From Bacteroidota bacterium (GTDB lineage Bacteria > Bacteroidota > Bacteroidia > Flavobacteriales > Weeksellaceae): a DNA stretch of 64,000 nt. The stretch spans positions 1 to 64,000 of the forward strand of contig JAEXAR010000019.1 of assembly GCA_023394415.1 (NCBI GenBank), read 5' to 3'. Under the pieces are notes generated by a model. That model was not told the origin of the DNA, searched no databases, and saw only the letters and a list, made by a program, of their open reading frames with translations. Below are positions 34,929-43,426 of this stretch, piece by piece; position 1 is the stretch's first letter; the number at the start of each line of letters is the position of its first letter. Position numbers and translations under genes: made by a program.

Positions 34929-35687
34929 TTATCTTGTAAACACCAGTTTCTTATCGGAAGATAGCCCTTCATCGATACGATAACCTTCAAGATTAAAGGC
35001 TTTTACATCATCTAAAGTCTTAGCATTATTTTCCGCGCAAAATCGCACTACCAATCCTCTAGCATGTTTGGTGTAAACAACGATGGTTTTGGGTTTACCA
35101 CTTTTCATTTCATAAAAATCAAAATCAATAACGGGTGCTTTCAGTTTCTTTTTATCAATGACTTTGAAATATTCGTTACTGGCCAAATTCAGAACCAAAT
35201 CTTTGGCTTTCAGTTCGGTGTTAAGTTGGTCAGTTATTTTATCTTTCCAGAATTCGTAAAGGTTTTTGTACTGCTCAAATTCAAAATTTCTTCCCATTTC
35301 CAGTCGGTAGAGCATGATTTTATCGGAAGGTTTCAGAATTCCGTATAACCCCGAAAGAATTCTGTAATTTTTCTGAAGGTAATCAATGGCTTCTTTATTC
35401 AAAGTATTCGCATCCAAACCTCGGTACACTTCACCTGTAAAAGCAAACATCGCAGGAGCAGATTCTTTTGATTTGGGATTAGATTTCCAGTTTTGGTTAC
35501 GTTCCCAGTTTTCATTGGCAAGTTTTGAGGAAAGCTCCATCAGTTCCGACAAATATTTCGGGGATTTTTCTTTTAAATAAGATTGAATGAGTTCTGCTTC
35601 CTTAATGAATTTTGGCGTTGTAGCTTTCAAGAATTCAGTAGAATTTTTGATATTCATTAGTTTGGCAGGGGAGGTGATCATCTTCAT
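34929..35687 (-). CDS. yaaA: Peroxide-stress protein YaaA (DUF328)
   Basis: A 252-residue member of the YaaA family, which in E. coli lowers free iron and protects DNA during peroxide stress. The opening MKMITSPAKLMNIKNSTEF, the central AMFAFTGEVYRGLDANTLNK, RILSGLYGILKPSDKIMLYR and LEMGRNFEFEQYKNLYEFWK, and the late VYTKHARGLVVRFCAEN are standard. It has no signal peptide, so acts in the cytoplasm. It lies between the Sua5-like gene and lipB on the same strand. Family call firm. Confidence 0.93.
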   Translation of the reverse strand: MKMITSPAKLMNIKNSTEFLKATTPKFIKEAELIQSYLKEKSPKYLSELMELSSKLANENWERNQNWKSNPKSKESAPAMFAFTGEVYRGLDANTLNKEAIDYLQKNYRILSGLYGILKPSDKIMLYRLEMGRNFEFEQYKNLYEFWKDKITDQLNTELKAKDLVLNLASNEYFKVIDKKKLKAPVIDFDFYEMKSGKPKTIVVYTKHARGLVVRFCAENNAKTLDDVKAFNLEGYRIDEGLSSDKKLVFTR

Positions 35688-35755
35688 ATAAAATTTAAGA
35701 TTTTAATTGAAATTTTTGGTTTTTGCCTATCTCTTTTAATTTGATCTTGTTTATT

Positions 35756-36367
35756 CTACAAAATTCCTTTTCCTTCACGAATAATTTCTGGTTCACCACT
35801 CGTTAAATCAACAATGGTAGAAGCTACGTTATCACCATAACCGGAATCAATCACGATATCTACTAAATGATCGTACTTTTCGGCTATAAGTTCAGGATCT
35901 GTAGTATATTCAATCACTTCATCTTCATCTTTTATCGATGTTGAAGCAATGGGATGTCCAAGTTTTTCAACTATCAATTGTGGTATAGGATGATCCGGAA
36001 CTCGGATTCCTATGGTTTTATTGCCTTTATAAGCGAGTGGAAGATTTTTATTGGCATCCAAAATAAATGTAAACGGCCCGGGAATATTGTTTTTCAATAT
36101 TCTAAAAACCGAAGTGTCAATTGGTCTTGTAAACGCTGACAGATGACTTAAGTCGTTGCAAATAATAGAGAACTGGGCTTTTTCAAGTTTTATTTTTTTG
36201 ATTTGGGCCAGTTTTTCCATGGCCTTTATATTATTGATGTCGCATCCCAATGCATAAACAGTATCGGAAGGATAGATTATCAACCCACCATTTTGTAGAG
36301 ATTTAACCACTTCATCTATAAGGTTTTGCTGTGGATTTTCAGGGTAAATTTTCAGGATTTTTGCCAT
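35756..36367 (-). CDS. Sua5/YciO/YrdC-family protein (threonylcarbamoyl-AMP synthase type)
   Basis: A 203-residue protein with the YrdC fold: GGLIIYPSDTVYALGCDINN near 27-46, KLAQIKKIKLEKAQFSIIC, NNIPGPFTFILDANKNLP, IGIRVPDHPIPQLIVEKLG and HPIASTSI. Sua5/TsaC makes threonylcarbamoyl-AMP for the t6A tRNA modification; YciO is a close relative of less clear role. The KIKKxK signature and short length suit either, so the exact function is left open. It is divergent from tRNA-fMet. Confidence 0.87.
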   Translation of the reverse strand: MAKILKIYPENPQQNLIDEVVKSLQNGGLIIYPSDTVYALGCDINNIKAMEKLAQIKKIKLEKAQFSIICNDLSHLSAFTRPIDTSVFRILKNNIPGPFTFILDANKNLPLAYKGNKTIGIRVPDHPIPQLIVEKLGHPIASTSIKDEDEVIEYTTDPELIAEKYDHLVDIVIDSGYGDNVASTIVDLTSGEPEIIREGKGIL

Positions 36368-36416
36368 ACAACAAAGTTATGAAAATATGATGAATAAAGA
36401 ATTTTTTAGAAAAAGT

Positions 36417-36446
36417 TTGCATTATTAAATTTTAGTTGTATATTTG
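36417..36446 (+). promoter_or_regulatory. Predicted tRNA-fMet promoter
   Basis: TTG at 36417-36419 and TATATTTG at 36439-36446, 19 nt apart, match the flavobacterial consensus well; the tRNA begins 12 nt downstream. Confidence 0.7.
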
Positions 36447-36457
36447 CAATCCAATAT

Positions 36458-36530
<73 letters not shown>

Positions 36531-36537
36531 CTAAGTA

Positions 36538-36566
36538 AGAGAACTGAGAAATCAGTTCTCTTTTTT
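36538..36566 (+). terminator. tRNA-fMet terminator
   Basis: AGAGAACTGA, loop GAAA, TCAGTTCTCT and a run of six Ts. Confidence 0.88.
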
Positions 36567-36652
36567 ATTTTATATTTGTAAGTAAGTAAAAATGTGTTTT
36601 AGCAATGCTTTAATGACAAAAAGAATCATTGGCTATTGACAAAATTAAGAAC

Positions 36653-37342
36653 ATGACAGATCTTCCGGGAAAAGCCATTTACGATTTTCACTTTAGAAAA
36701 AAACGTAAGAAATTGTTTGTACACGATATGTTTGGACCAAAGGTCGAAATGCCTGTTTCTTATTATTTCAGAACTTTAAAAAAAATGCCGGAACTTGAAC
36801 AGAAAGCTATTGAATTTTGTAAAGGAAAAATTCTCGACATAGGTGCAGCTGCAGGTTCACACGCTATTGAGCTTCAAAAAAAAGGTTTAGATGTCACCGC
36901 TGTAGAAATTTCTCCTGCTGCTTGTGATGTTATGAAAGACCGAGGAATTGTAAATGTGGTGTGCAAAGATTTCTTTAAGTATGAGGATGAGAAGTACGAT
37001 ACTTTATTGCTTTTAATGAATGGTATCGGATTATCTTCTACGCTTTCCGGATTTAAAAACTTTCTTAAAAAAGCTGAAACACTATTGAACTCTAACGGAC
37101 AAATCATTTTCGATTCCTCTGACATTGCCTATATGTATGAGGAAATTGAAATGCCATCTCATTATTATGGCGAAGTAAACTGCCGATACGAATACGATAA
37201 ACAACTTACAGATTGGTTCCAATGGTTATATATTGATGAAAATACGATGTTAAGTATTGCGGAAGAAGAAAAATGGCACTGTGAGATTGTTTTTCAGGAT
37301 GAAAATGACCAGTATTTAGCACTTCTATCTAAAAAAATATAA
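36653..37342 (+). CDS. Class I SAM-dependent methyltransferase
   Basis: From the ATG at 36653 (MTDLPGKAIYDFHFRKKRKK) this has 229 residues; a TTG at 36629 in frame would add eight. The SAM-binding motif is CKGKILDIGAAAGSHAIELQ, followed by VTAVEISPAACDVM and VVCKDFFKYEDEKYDTLLLL. The N-terminal phrase FVHDMFGPKVEMPVSYYFR is typical of a flavobacterial methyltransferase group without a known substrate. It stands alone between the tRNA and the BlaI-type operon. Confidence 0.82.
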   Translation: MTDLPGKAIYDFHFRKKRKKLFVHDMFGPKVEMPVSYYFRTLKKMPELEQKAIEFCKGKILDIGAAAGSHAIELQKKGLDVTAVEISPAACDVMKDRGIVNVVCKDFFKYEDEKYDTLLLLMNGIGLSSTLSGFKNFLKKAETLLNSNGQIIFDSSDIAYMYEEIEMPSHYYGEVNCRYEYDKQLTDWFQWLYIDENTMLSIAEEEKWHCEIVFQDENDQYLALLSKKI

Positions 37343-37388
37343 TTTTATCGCCTTTATAATCAATTATTTATATATTATTTTTAATCAT

Positions 37389-37450
37389 AACTAAAAAAAT
37401 AGTTGTAAGTTTATAAAATAATTCTACATTTGTATAACTAATATTTTAGT
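37389..37450 (+). promoter_or_regulatory. blaI-type operon promoter with candidate operators
   Basis: TTG at 37403-37405 and TACATTTG at 37425-37432 (19 nt apart) form a standard promoter. The -7 box is part of the dyad TACA-TT-TGTA (37425-37434), which resembles the TACA-N2-TGTA core of BlaI/MecI operators. Two further dyads flank it: AACTA-N6-TAGTT (37389-37404) and ACTAA-N4-TTAGT (37437-37450). Repressor binding here would block the polymerase, consistent with autoregulation. Confidence 0.6.
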
Positions 37451-37500
37451 GATATAAATGTTTGTCATATTTTTTTAAAGAATTTCTAAAAATTTAATTG

Positions 37501-37866
37501 ATGAAAATTCAACAACTCACAAAAGCAGAAGAGCAGGTTATGCAGTACCTGTGGAACGTTGGCAAAGGATTCTTGAAAGATATCCTGGATCAGTTTCCGG
37601 AGCCGAAACCGCATACCAATACGGTTTCTACAATACTTAAAGTTTTGAAGGATAAAGATTTTGTAGATTATGAAGTTCACGGTCGCCAACACGAATATTT
37701 TTCGTTGGTTTCTAAAGAGCAATATAGCGGAAAATCGATTAAAAGTCTGGTGAAAAACTATTTTTCAGGTTCTTATACCAATGCTGTTTCTTTCCTTGTG
37801 GAGAAAAATGAAATGAGCGTTGAAGATCTGGAAATGCTTCTGAACGAACTTAAAAATAAAGACTGA
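37501..37866 (+). CDS. BlaI/MecI/CopY-family transcriptional repressor
   Basis: A 121-residue winged-helix repressor. The ATG at 37501 gives MKIQQLTKAEEQVMQYLWNV, the canonical start, with recognition-helix region TNTVSTILKVLKDKDFVDYE and the C-terminal dimerisation/cleavage segment AVSFLVEKNEMSVEDLEMLL. In staphylococci the BlaR1 protease signal leads to cleavage of BlaI and release of DNA. Its stop codon overlaps the ATG of the metallopeptidase gene by one base, so the two are coupled. The targets are probably this operon itself. Confidence 0.92.
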   Translation: MKIQQLTKAEEQVMQYLWNVGKGFLKDILDQFPEPKPHTNTVSTILKVLKDKDFVDYEVHGRQHEYFSLVSKEQYSGKSIKSLVKNYFSGSYTNAVSFLVEKNEMSVEDLEMLLNELKNKD

Positions 37867-39824
37867 TGGAAGCCCTTATTCTATATTTAACAAAAATGAT
37901 TGTGTGCTCTACAATATTGTTCGGCTACTATCATTTAGCGTTGCGAAACCGTACGTTTCACCATTACAATAGGTTTTACCTTCTATCTGCAGTTTTGGTA
38001 AGTATTTTACTGCCTTTGCTGAAGGTTTCTTATTTCACGATTGAAGTGAACAGCGATATTTATAGACTTCTCACCAAAATTAACTCTTCTAATACACCTC
38101 AAACTACTAACAATGATTTCATTTATCATAAACTTATTATTATCGCTTTTGGATTGGTTTCTGTCTTTATTTTAGGCCGTTTTTTTAATGGTATTTTAAA
38201 AATTAGAACGTTCAGAAAGCAGTTTCCGAAGGAAGAAGTAGAAGGAATTTCTTTTTACCAAACCAATCTTGATAATGCACCATTTTCATTTTTCAAAAAT
38301 TTATTTTGGAAAAACAGTATTCTTCTAAATTCAGATTTGGGACGCCAAATCCTGAAACACGAAATGGTACATATTGAGCAGAACCACACCCACGACAAGA
38401 TTTTTATGGAGATAGTTGCCGGAATTTTCTGGTTCAATCCTGTATTTTGGTTTATCAAAAAAGAAATCAATCTTATACACGAATATTTGGCTGATAAAAA
38501 AGCCGTAAAACATATGGATACCAAAGCATTTGCGCAGATGCTTTTAGCAAGTCACTTTTCCGGAACGGTGATTCCTGCAACCAGTCCATTTTTAAGTTCA
38601 AACCTCAAAAAACGATTAAAAATGTTACAGAAACCCAAAACCAAATTTGGTTATGCGCACAGAATTTTGGCATTGCCTTTAGTGTTTACTCTCGTATTTG
38701 TATATGCGGTGAATGCTAAGAATAAAGAAATTGAGAAAACCAATAAGGTAATAGAAGCTCAATTAAAGGAGATTAAAAAAGATACGATAAAGAAAACCGT
38801 TAATGCCACTTTAGTGGAGGTAACAAGTGGAAACAGACCAGATTTTATTGAAGCTAAGAATGCATCAGAACAGGCATTGTTTATCATTGGTGCTAAGGAA
38901 GTATCAAAATCGCAATATTTGGATTTTATTGAAAAAAATAAATTCAATAGAGATATGGTAACTTCTTACATGATTGATTCTCCAGATAATACAAGCGAAT
39001 CACTTTTTGGTGAAAGAGGTAAATTGGGTGTTTACAGAGCACAACTTTTTTCAACTGCGCCTAATGAAAGAACCGATTATCATAAACTTATTGAAAAATA
39101 TAATCCAGCTTGGTTCAATAATCCAAAATTTAAGAAAGAGGTAGAAAGGTCTGAAATAGCTATGGATGGAGCAGATAGCATTTTACAACTTGGGGAGAGT
39201 TCTGAAAAACATATTTTAGAGGCAGAGAAGGCAAAAAAAGAAGCAGCAAAAGCAGTAGCTGATGCAAAAATGGCTGTCATTGAAGCGGAAAAAGCAGAAA
39301 AAGCAAAAGCCGCAGCAGCCAATGAATCTAAACTTGCCCAAAAGGAAGCAGCTAAAGCTGCGTTGGAAGCAAAGCATAAAGCTGAAAAAGTAATGATTTA
39401 TAGGGCAACTTGGAAAAAAGAAGTGGAAGAATCCTCGAAAGAATCGGCACTTTCCAAAAATAACTACAAGGCTCTTGAGGATGAAAAAAAACAGGCCGAA
39501 AAAGAATTTGAAATTCAAAGAAATGCACCTTGGATTATAAGTAAAATGACTAATGAAACCCCTATAAAAGCTGATAATATAGTTTCTAAAGTTTCATACT
39601 CATCAAAAGTTACTTTCACTCCATCAGAACCCAGTTCAATAAATTTTAAAAATGCAACAGATGCAAAAATTTTTATTGATGGATTGCAAGCGAATACAAG
39701 TGAACTCAATAAAATAGATCCTAAAAATATTAAGAGTATCACTATTTATAAAAAAGGAACGCTAGGTCAAACTGACCAAGAAATGCATGTTGAAACCAAA
39801 AAGCTATTAAAAATATCAGAATGA
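37866..39824 (+). CDS. BlaR1-like M56 metallopeptidase with C-terminal plug-like motif
   Basis: A 652-residue membrane protease/sensor. Residues 1-110 hold three to four membrane segments; the zinc site is HEMVH at 165-169 with the third ligand at Glu206 (HEYLAD); a last membrane segment spans about 267-283. Beyond this the extracytoplasmic part has no penicillin-binding sensor; instead there is a long Ala/Lys/Glu coiled-coil (about 440-555) and a C-terminal TonB-plug-like motif IFIDGLQANTSELNKIDPKN followed by IKSITIYKKG. Such plug-ended M56 proteins are common in Bacteroidota and their signal is unknown. It overlaps the next gene by ATGA. Confidence 0.9.
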   Translation: MEALILYLTKMIVCSTILFGYYHLALRNRTFHHYNRFYLLSAVLVSILLPLLKVSYFTIEVNSDIYRLLTKINSSNTPQTTNNDFIYHKLIIIAFGLVSVFILGRFFNGILKIRTFRKQFPKEEVEGISFYQTNLDNAPFSFFKNLFWKNSILLNSDLGRQILKHEMVHIEQNHTHDKIFMEIVAGIFWFNPVFWFIKKEINLIHEYLADKKAVKHMDTKAFAQMLLASHFSGTVIPATSPFLSSNLKKRLKMLQKPKTKFGYAHRILALPLVFTLVFVYAVNAKNKEIEKTNKVIEAQLKEIKKDTIKKTVNATLVEVTSGNRPDFIEAKNASEQALFIIGAKEVSKSQYLDFIEKNKFNRDMVTSYMIDSPDNTSESLFGERGKLGVYRAQLFSTAPNERTDYHKLIEKYNPAWFNNPKFKKEVERSEIAMDGADSILQLGESSEKHILEAEKAKKEAAKAVADAKMAVIEAEKAEKAKAAAANESKLAQKEAAKAALEAKHKAEKVMIYRATWKKEVEESSKESALSKNNYKALEDEKKQAEKEFEIQRNAPWIISKMTNETPIKADNIVSKVSYSSKVTFTPSEPSSINFKNATDAKIFIDGLQANTSELNKIDPKNIKSITIYKKGTLGQTDQEMHVETKKLLKISE

Positions 39825-40681
39825 AAAAACTAACCTTACTTTTCATCTTAATTTCAGTAGGAATCTTTGCCCAAAACCAAAGATTCATCTACGAATATCA
39901 ATTTCAAACCGACTCTACCAATGTAGATTCTGCAAAAAAAGAATTGATGTTTTTGGATGTTACGCCTTCTTCGTCAAGATATTATAGTTATGATACTTAT
40001 AAGCAGGATTCGATACGCTATGCAGATTTTCAGCGTCAGATTAGTACTACAGGCTCTATGAATGTAGTGGCAACAACAGTTCAAAGAGGTTTTGTTCGTT
40101 ATTCAGTTTCTAAAAATTATCCGGATTTCAAGACTTATCTCCATTCAAGAGTTGGTCGTGATGCTTATAAAATTTTGGATGAGACGCCGATGAACTGGAA
40201 AATCGAAAGTGATAAACAGAAAATCGGAGAATTCAATGCTCAAAAAGCAACTACATATTTTCAGGGCAGAAAATGGACGGCTTGGTTTACGACCGAAATT
40301 CCGTTACAAGATGGACCTTACAAATTTCGTGGACTTCCCGGGCTGATTGTAAAAGTCTCTAACGATAACCAAACGCACCTTATCGAACTTAAAGCGGTAA
40401 AAAAACTTGTAGCACCGATTGATTTTACAAAAGAATCACTCACCTTCAGCAACAAAGAATTAGAGATAGATTATAAAACATACTTAAAACTTTTTAAGGA
40501 AAACCGTGCAGATCCGGGAAAAGCAATGCGGCAAATGATGGCTTCGGGTACCATTAGAGATGTAAGAGATGCCAACGGAAACCCTCTTGATATTGCAAAA
40601 ATGACTAGAGATATGGAAAAAAGTGCTGCTGAACGCAATAAAAAAGACAATAACCTAATAGATTTATCACTCCTTAAATAA
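39821..40681 (+). CDS. GLPGLI-family secreted protein 1
   Basis: A 286-residue protein with a signal peptide (MKKLTLLFILISVGIFAQ), then the family opening NQRFIYEYQFQTDSTNVDSA and the naming motif DGPYKFRGLPGLIVKV. GLPGLI proteins are known almost only from Bacteroidota, often as tandem paralogues, and have no assigned activity. The start overlaps the metallopeptidase stop (ATGA), so it is translated with it. The C-terminus (RDMEKSAAERNKKDNNLIDL) is charged. Periplasmic or outer-membrane location is inferred. Confidence 0.9.
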   Translation: MKKLTLLFILISVGIFAQNQRFIYEYQFQTDSTNVDSAKKELMFLDVTPSSSRYYSYDTYKQDSIRYADFQRQISTTGSMNVVATTVQRGFVRYSVSKNYPDFKTYLHSRVGRDAYKILDETPMNWKIESDKQKIGEFNAQKATTYFQGRKWTAWFTTEIPLQDGPYKFRGLPGLIVKVSNDNQTHLIELKAVKKLVAPIDFTKESLTFSNKELEIDYKTYLKLFKENRADPGKAMRQMMASGTIRDVRDANGNPLDIAKMTRDMEKSAAERNKKDNNLIDLSLLK

Positions 40682-41012
40682 CTTCAATTCGGGATAATAT
40701 TTTTATCGTAATGACAAACAAAGATATCTATAAAAATGACTTTCATATTTAAGATAAACAAAAGGTCTAAAACTTATTGAAGTAATCAATAATTTGTATT
40801 TCCTCGATAAACGAAGTAGCTTGGTCTATCTTGAAAAAACCTAAAAATGATTCTTTTCTTTGTTTAGCTTTGCGATAAAAAAATAAAGTATTTATTTTCA
40901 GTTGTTTATAAATATTATTATCCAGAACTCAGGTTAATTAAGTTATGATTAATAATCAACTAAAAATCCCAAGATGTTTGGGATTTTTTTATATTTATGA
41001 AAATTTAAAAAA
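40682..41012. other. Spacer between GLPGLI genes 1 and 2
   Basis: 331 bp with no gene. It carries a possible -7 box TAGCTTTG at 40865-40872 and a terminator-like hairpin at 40962-40990, only 22 nt before the second GLPGLI start. If the box is used, the hairpin would lie in the leader and could attenuate genes 2 and 3. Confidence 0.45.
40962..40990 (+). terminator. Terminator or attenuator before GLPGLI gene 2
   Basis: AAAAATCCCAA, loop GATGT, TTGGGATTTTT and extra Ts, an 11-bp stem immediately upstream of the gene at 41013. Confidence 0.7.
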
Positions 41013-41873
41013 ATGATGAAAATATTGCACCTAATCATTCTTTTGCTTACAGCCAATCTTATTGCCCAAAACCAAAGATTCATCTACGAGTATAGTTTTA
41101 ATAATGATTCTACAGCGATAGATCAACCTTTAAGTAAAGAAATGATGTATTTGGATGTGGCTAAAAAAGGTTCTAAATTCTACAGTTACACCAACTTTCA
41201 GGCAGATTCTATCATAGCAGATCGAAGCAAGAAAAATCCGGATAATCATGATTTTACGGGTGTTAAATTTGGGAAAATACATGTCGTTATAGAAAAAACT
41301 TACCCAGATTTTAAAGTTTCACATTTTGATTATCTTGATATGAATGACTATCAGGTTTTAGATTCCAGAGAGATAAAATGGAAAATTCTTCCTGAAAAAG
41401 AAAAAATAGGAGAGTTTGAAACTCAAAAAGCCGAAACATTTATGTATGGTAGAACTTGGAAGGCTTGGTTTACGACCGATATTCCTTTACAGGATGGCCC
41501 TTATAAGTTTCGTGGACTTCCGGGATTAATTGTAAAACTTGCTGATCCCAAAAATACACACGTCTTTGAGCTAAAAGCCGTAAAAAAACTTTCAGAAAAA
41601 GAAGAATGGAGCAGTGCAGCCGATAAAAAAAGATTTGCCGCAATTTTGAAAGTCGATGAAAAACAATTCAAAAAATTATTTGTAGACAATAGGGAAAATC
41701 CAACAAAGGGATTAAGGCAAATGCTCTCCTCTGGAGCTAAAGTTATTATGACAGATGAAAAAGGAAATACCATTGATATTGAAAAAAACATGCGTGAACA
41801 GGAGAGAAACGCCAAAGAACAGAATAAAAAAAACAATAATCTCTTAGAACTCGATTTAATTAAACAACCATGA
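41013..41873 (+). CDS. GLPGLI-family secreted protein 2
   Basis: A 286-residue paralogue of the preceding protein. It begins MMKILHLIILLLTANLIAQ (two possible ATG codons), followed by NQRFIYEYSFNNDSTAIDQP, and carries TDIPLQDGPYKFRGLPGLIV. The central and C-terminal halves keep the same order of motifs (KAWFTTDIPLQ, then the tail NMREQEQER-like NMREQERNAKEQNKKNNNLL). The third paralogue starts within its stop codon (ATGA). Function unknown. Confidence 0.9.
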   Translation: MMKILHLIILLLTANLIAQNQRFIYEYSFNNDSTAIDQPLSKEMMYLDVAKKGSKFYSYTNFQADSIIADRSKKNPDNHDFTGVKFGKIHVVIEKTYPDFKVSHFDYLDMNDYQVLDSREIKWKILPEKEKIGEFETQKAETFMYGRTWKAWFTTDIPLQDGPYKFRGLPGLIVKLADPKNTHVFELKAVKKLSEKEEWSSAADKKRFAAILKVDEKQFKKLFVDNRENPTKGLRQMLSSGAKVIMTDEKGNTIDIEKNMREQERNAKEQNKKNNNLLELDLIKQP

Positions 41874-42718
41874 GATATTTCTTCATCATCTTTGCACTAA
41901 TTTCAGCACTTTGCACAGCTCAAAATCAAAGATTTCTGTATGAATATAAATTCGTGCAGGATTCTACCAATAAAAGTGAAATTAAGTCTGAAGTTCTGGT
42001 TTTAGACCTCAATGAAAAAGGTTCAAAATTTTACAGCTACGAAAAATACAGAGCAGATTCTCTATCAAATGTCGAGATGGAAAAACAGATGAAAGCCGGC
42101 TCTACAGATATTTTTATCAATAACACTTATAAAGGCATCATTCGCTATACCGTAGAAAAATCCTATCCTGATTTTAAAACTGTCATTTACAATTCCATTG
42201 GTGGTGACGATTACAAAATTACAGACGACCGTAAAATGAACTGGAAAATTTTACCGGAAACAGCAACCATCGGAACTTTCAAGGCTCAAAAAGCGGAAAC
42301 CACTATTTTTGGAAGAAAATGGACGGCTTGGTTTACCACGGAAATTCCGGTACAGGATGGACCTTACAAATTCCAAGGTTTGCCGGGACTTATTGTTAAA
42401 ATTCAAGATAAATCCCAATCTCATATTTTTGAGTTGAAAGGGGTTCGCAAAAATGTCGCCATAACCGATACCAATTCTAAATATTCAGATAAACCGGTTG
42501 ACATTACTCAAGCACAATACAAAAAACTCTTTTGGGAAAATCGTAAAGACCCTGCAAAGGCTCTTCGTTTGATGATGAGCCAAAATCCAACCTTCAAGGT
42601 AATAAAAGATGGAGTAGAAGTTTCTGGTGAACAAATGCTTCGCGAACGGGAAAAAACCGCTAGGGAAAGCCAGAAAAAATTTAATAATCCATTGGAAATC
42701 GACTTATTAAAAGAATAA
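41870..42718 (+). CDS. GLPGLI-family secreted protein 3
   Basis: A 282-residue paralogue with signal peptide MRYFFIIFALISALCTAQ, the opening NQRFLYEYKFVQDSTNKSEI and the motif VQDGPYKFQGLPGLIVKIQD, where the arginine before GLPGLI is replaced by glutamine. The tail (LREREKTARESQKKFNNPLE) is again charged. It closes the operon, directly before a strong bidirectional terminator. The three copies differ enough to suggest an old duplication rather than a recent one. Confidence 0.9.
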   Translation: MRYFFIIFALISALCTAQNQRFLYEYKFVQDSTNKSEIKSEVLVLDLNEKGSKFYSYEKYRADSLSNVEMEKQMKAGSTDIFINNTYKGIIRYTVEKSYPDFKTVIYNSIGGDDYKITDDRKMNWKILPETATIGTFKAQKAETTIFGRKWTAWFTTEIPVQDGPYKFQGLPGLIVKIQDKSQSHIFELKGVRKNVAITDTNSKYSDKPVDITQAQYKKLFWENRKDPAKALRLMMSQNPTFKVIKDGVEVSGEQMLREREKTARESQKKFNNPLEIDLLKE

Positions 42719-42720
42719 AA

Positions 42721-42753
42721 AAAACTTCGGCTCGCAAAGCGAGCCGAAGTTTT
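42721..42753. terminator. Bidirectional terminator after the GLPGLI genes
   Basis: AAAACTTCGGCTCGC, loop AAA, GCGAGCCGAAGTTTT: a 15-bp perfect stem between convergent genes. Confidence 0.9.
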
Positions 42754-42772
42754 ATAAATTTTTAATAGTCTC

Positions 42773-43426
42773 TTAAGACAGCTTTTTAGAATCTTCTACA
42801 AATTGCGCCAAACCTTTATCTGTCAAAGGATGATTCAGCAAAGACAAGATTGGAGGCAGTGGTGATGTTATAACATCTGCGCCAATCTTTGCACAATCGA
42901 TAATATGCATCGAATGTCTGATGGATGCTGCTAAAATTTGCGTATCAAAGTCATAATTATCATAAATCACACGGATTTCTTCAATTAAGCTTAAGCCGTT
43001 CATCGAGATATCATCAAGTCTTCCAAGGAAAGGTGACACATAAGTTGCACCTGCTTTTGCAGCCAAAAGCGCTTGACCTGCAGAAAATATAAGTGTGCAG
43101 TTGGTTTTGATGCCTTTATCCGAAAAATATTTCAATGCTTTTACACCATCTTTAATCATTGGGATTTTCACTACGATATTCGGATGTAAAGCAGCCAATT
43201 CATCACCTTCCTTAATCATCTCTTCATAAGTCGTGCTCAAAACTTCCGCTGAAATATCCCCGTCTACCATCTCGCAAATCGCTTTATAGTGGTTTTTTAT
43301 GGCTTCATTTCCACTAATTCCCTCTTTTGCCATCAGTGATGGATTTGTAGTTACACCATCCAAGATTCCAAGATTTTTGGCCTCTTTTATTTGCTCGAGA
43401 TTCGCCGTGTCGATAAAAAATTTCAT
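42773..43426 (-). CDS. fsa: Transaldolase/fructose-6-phosphate aldolase-like protein
   Basis: A 217-residue short transaldolase. It opens MKFFIDTANLEQIKEAKNLG, then ILDGVTTNPSLMAKEG, has the Schiff-base lysine in NIVVKIPMIKDG, and TNCTLIFSAGQALLAAKAGA, YVSPFLGRLDDI and ILAASIRHSMHI. This is the TalC/FSA type of about 215 residues, which can act either as transaldolase in the pentose phosphate pathway or as fructose-6-phosphate aldolase; a single active-site residue change decides and is not certain by eye. Family call firm. Confidence 0.92.
   Translation of the reverse strand: MKFFIDTANLEQIKEAKNLGILDGVTTNPSLMAKEGISGNEAIKNHYKAICEMVDGDISAEVLSTTYEEMIKEGDELAALHPNIVVKIPMIKDGVKALKYFSDKGIKTNCTLIFSAGQALLAAKAGATYVSPFLGRLDDISMNGLSLIEEIRVIYDNYDFDTQILAASIRHSMHIIDCAKIGADVITSPLPPILSLLNHPLTDKGLAQFVEDSKKLS

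Noticed and set aside
37501..39824. A beta-lactam resistance switch
   Set aside because: The metallopeptidase has no penicillin-binding sensor domain and no beta-lactamase or penicillin-binding protein gene is adjacent.
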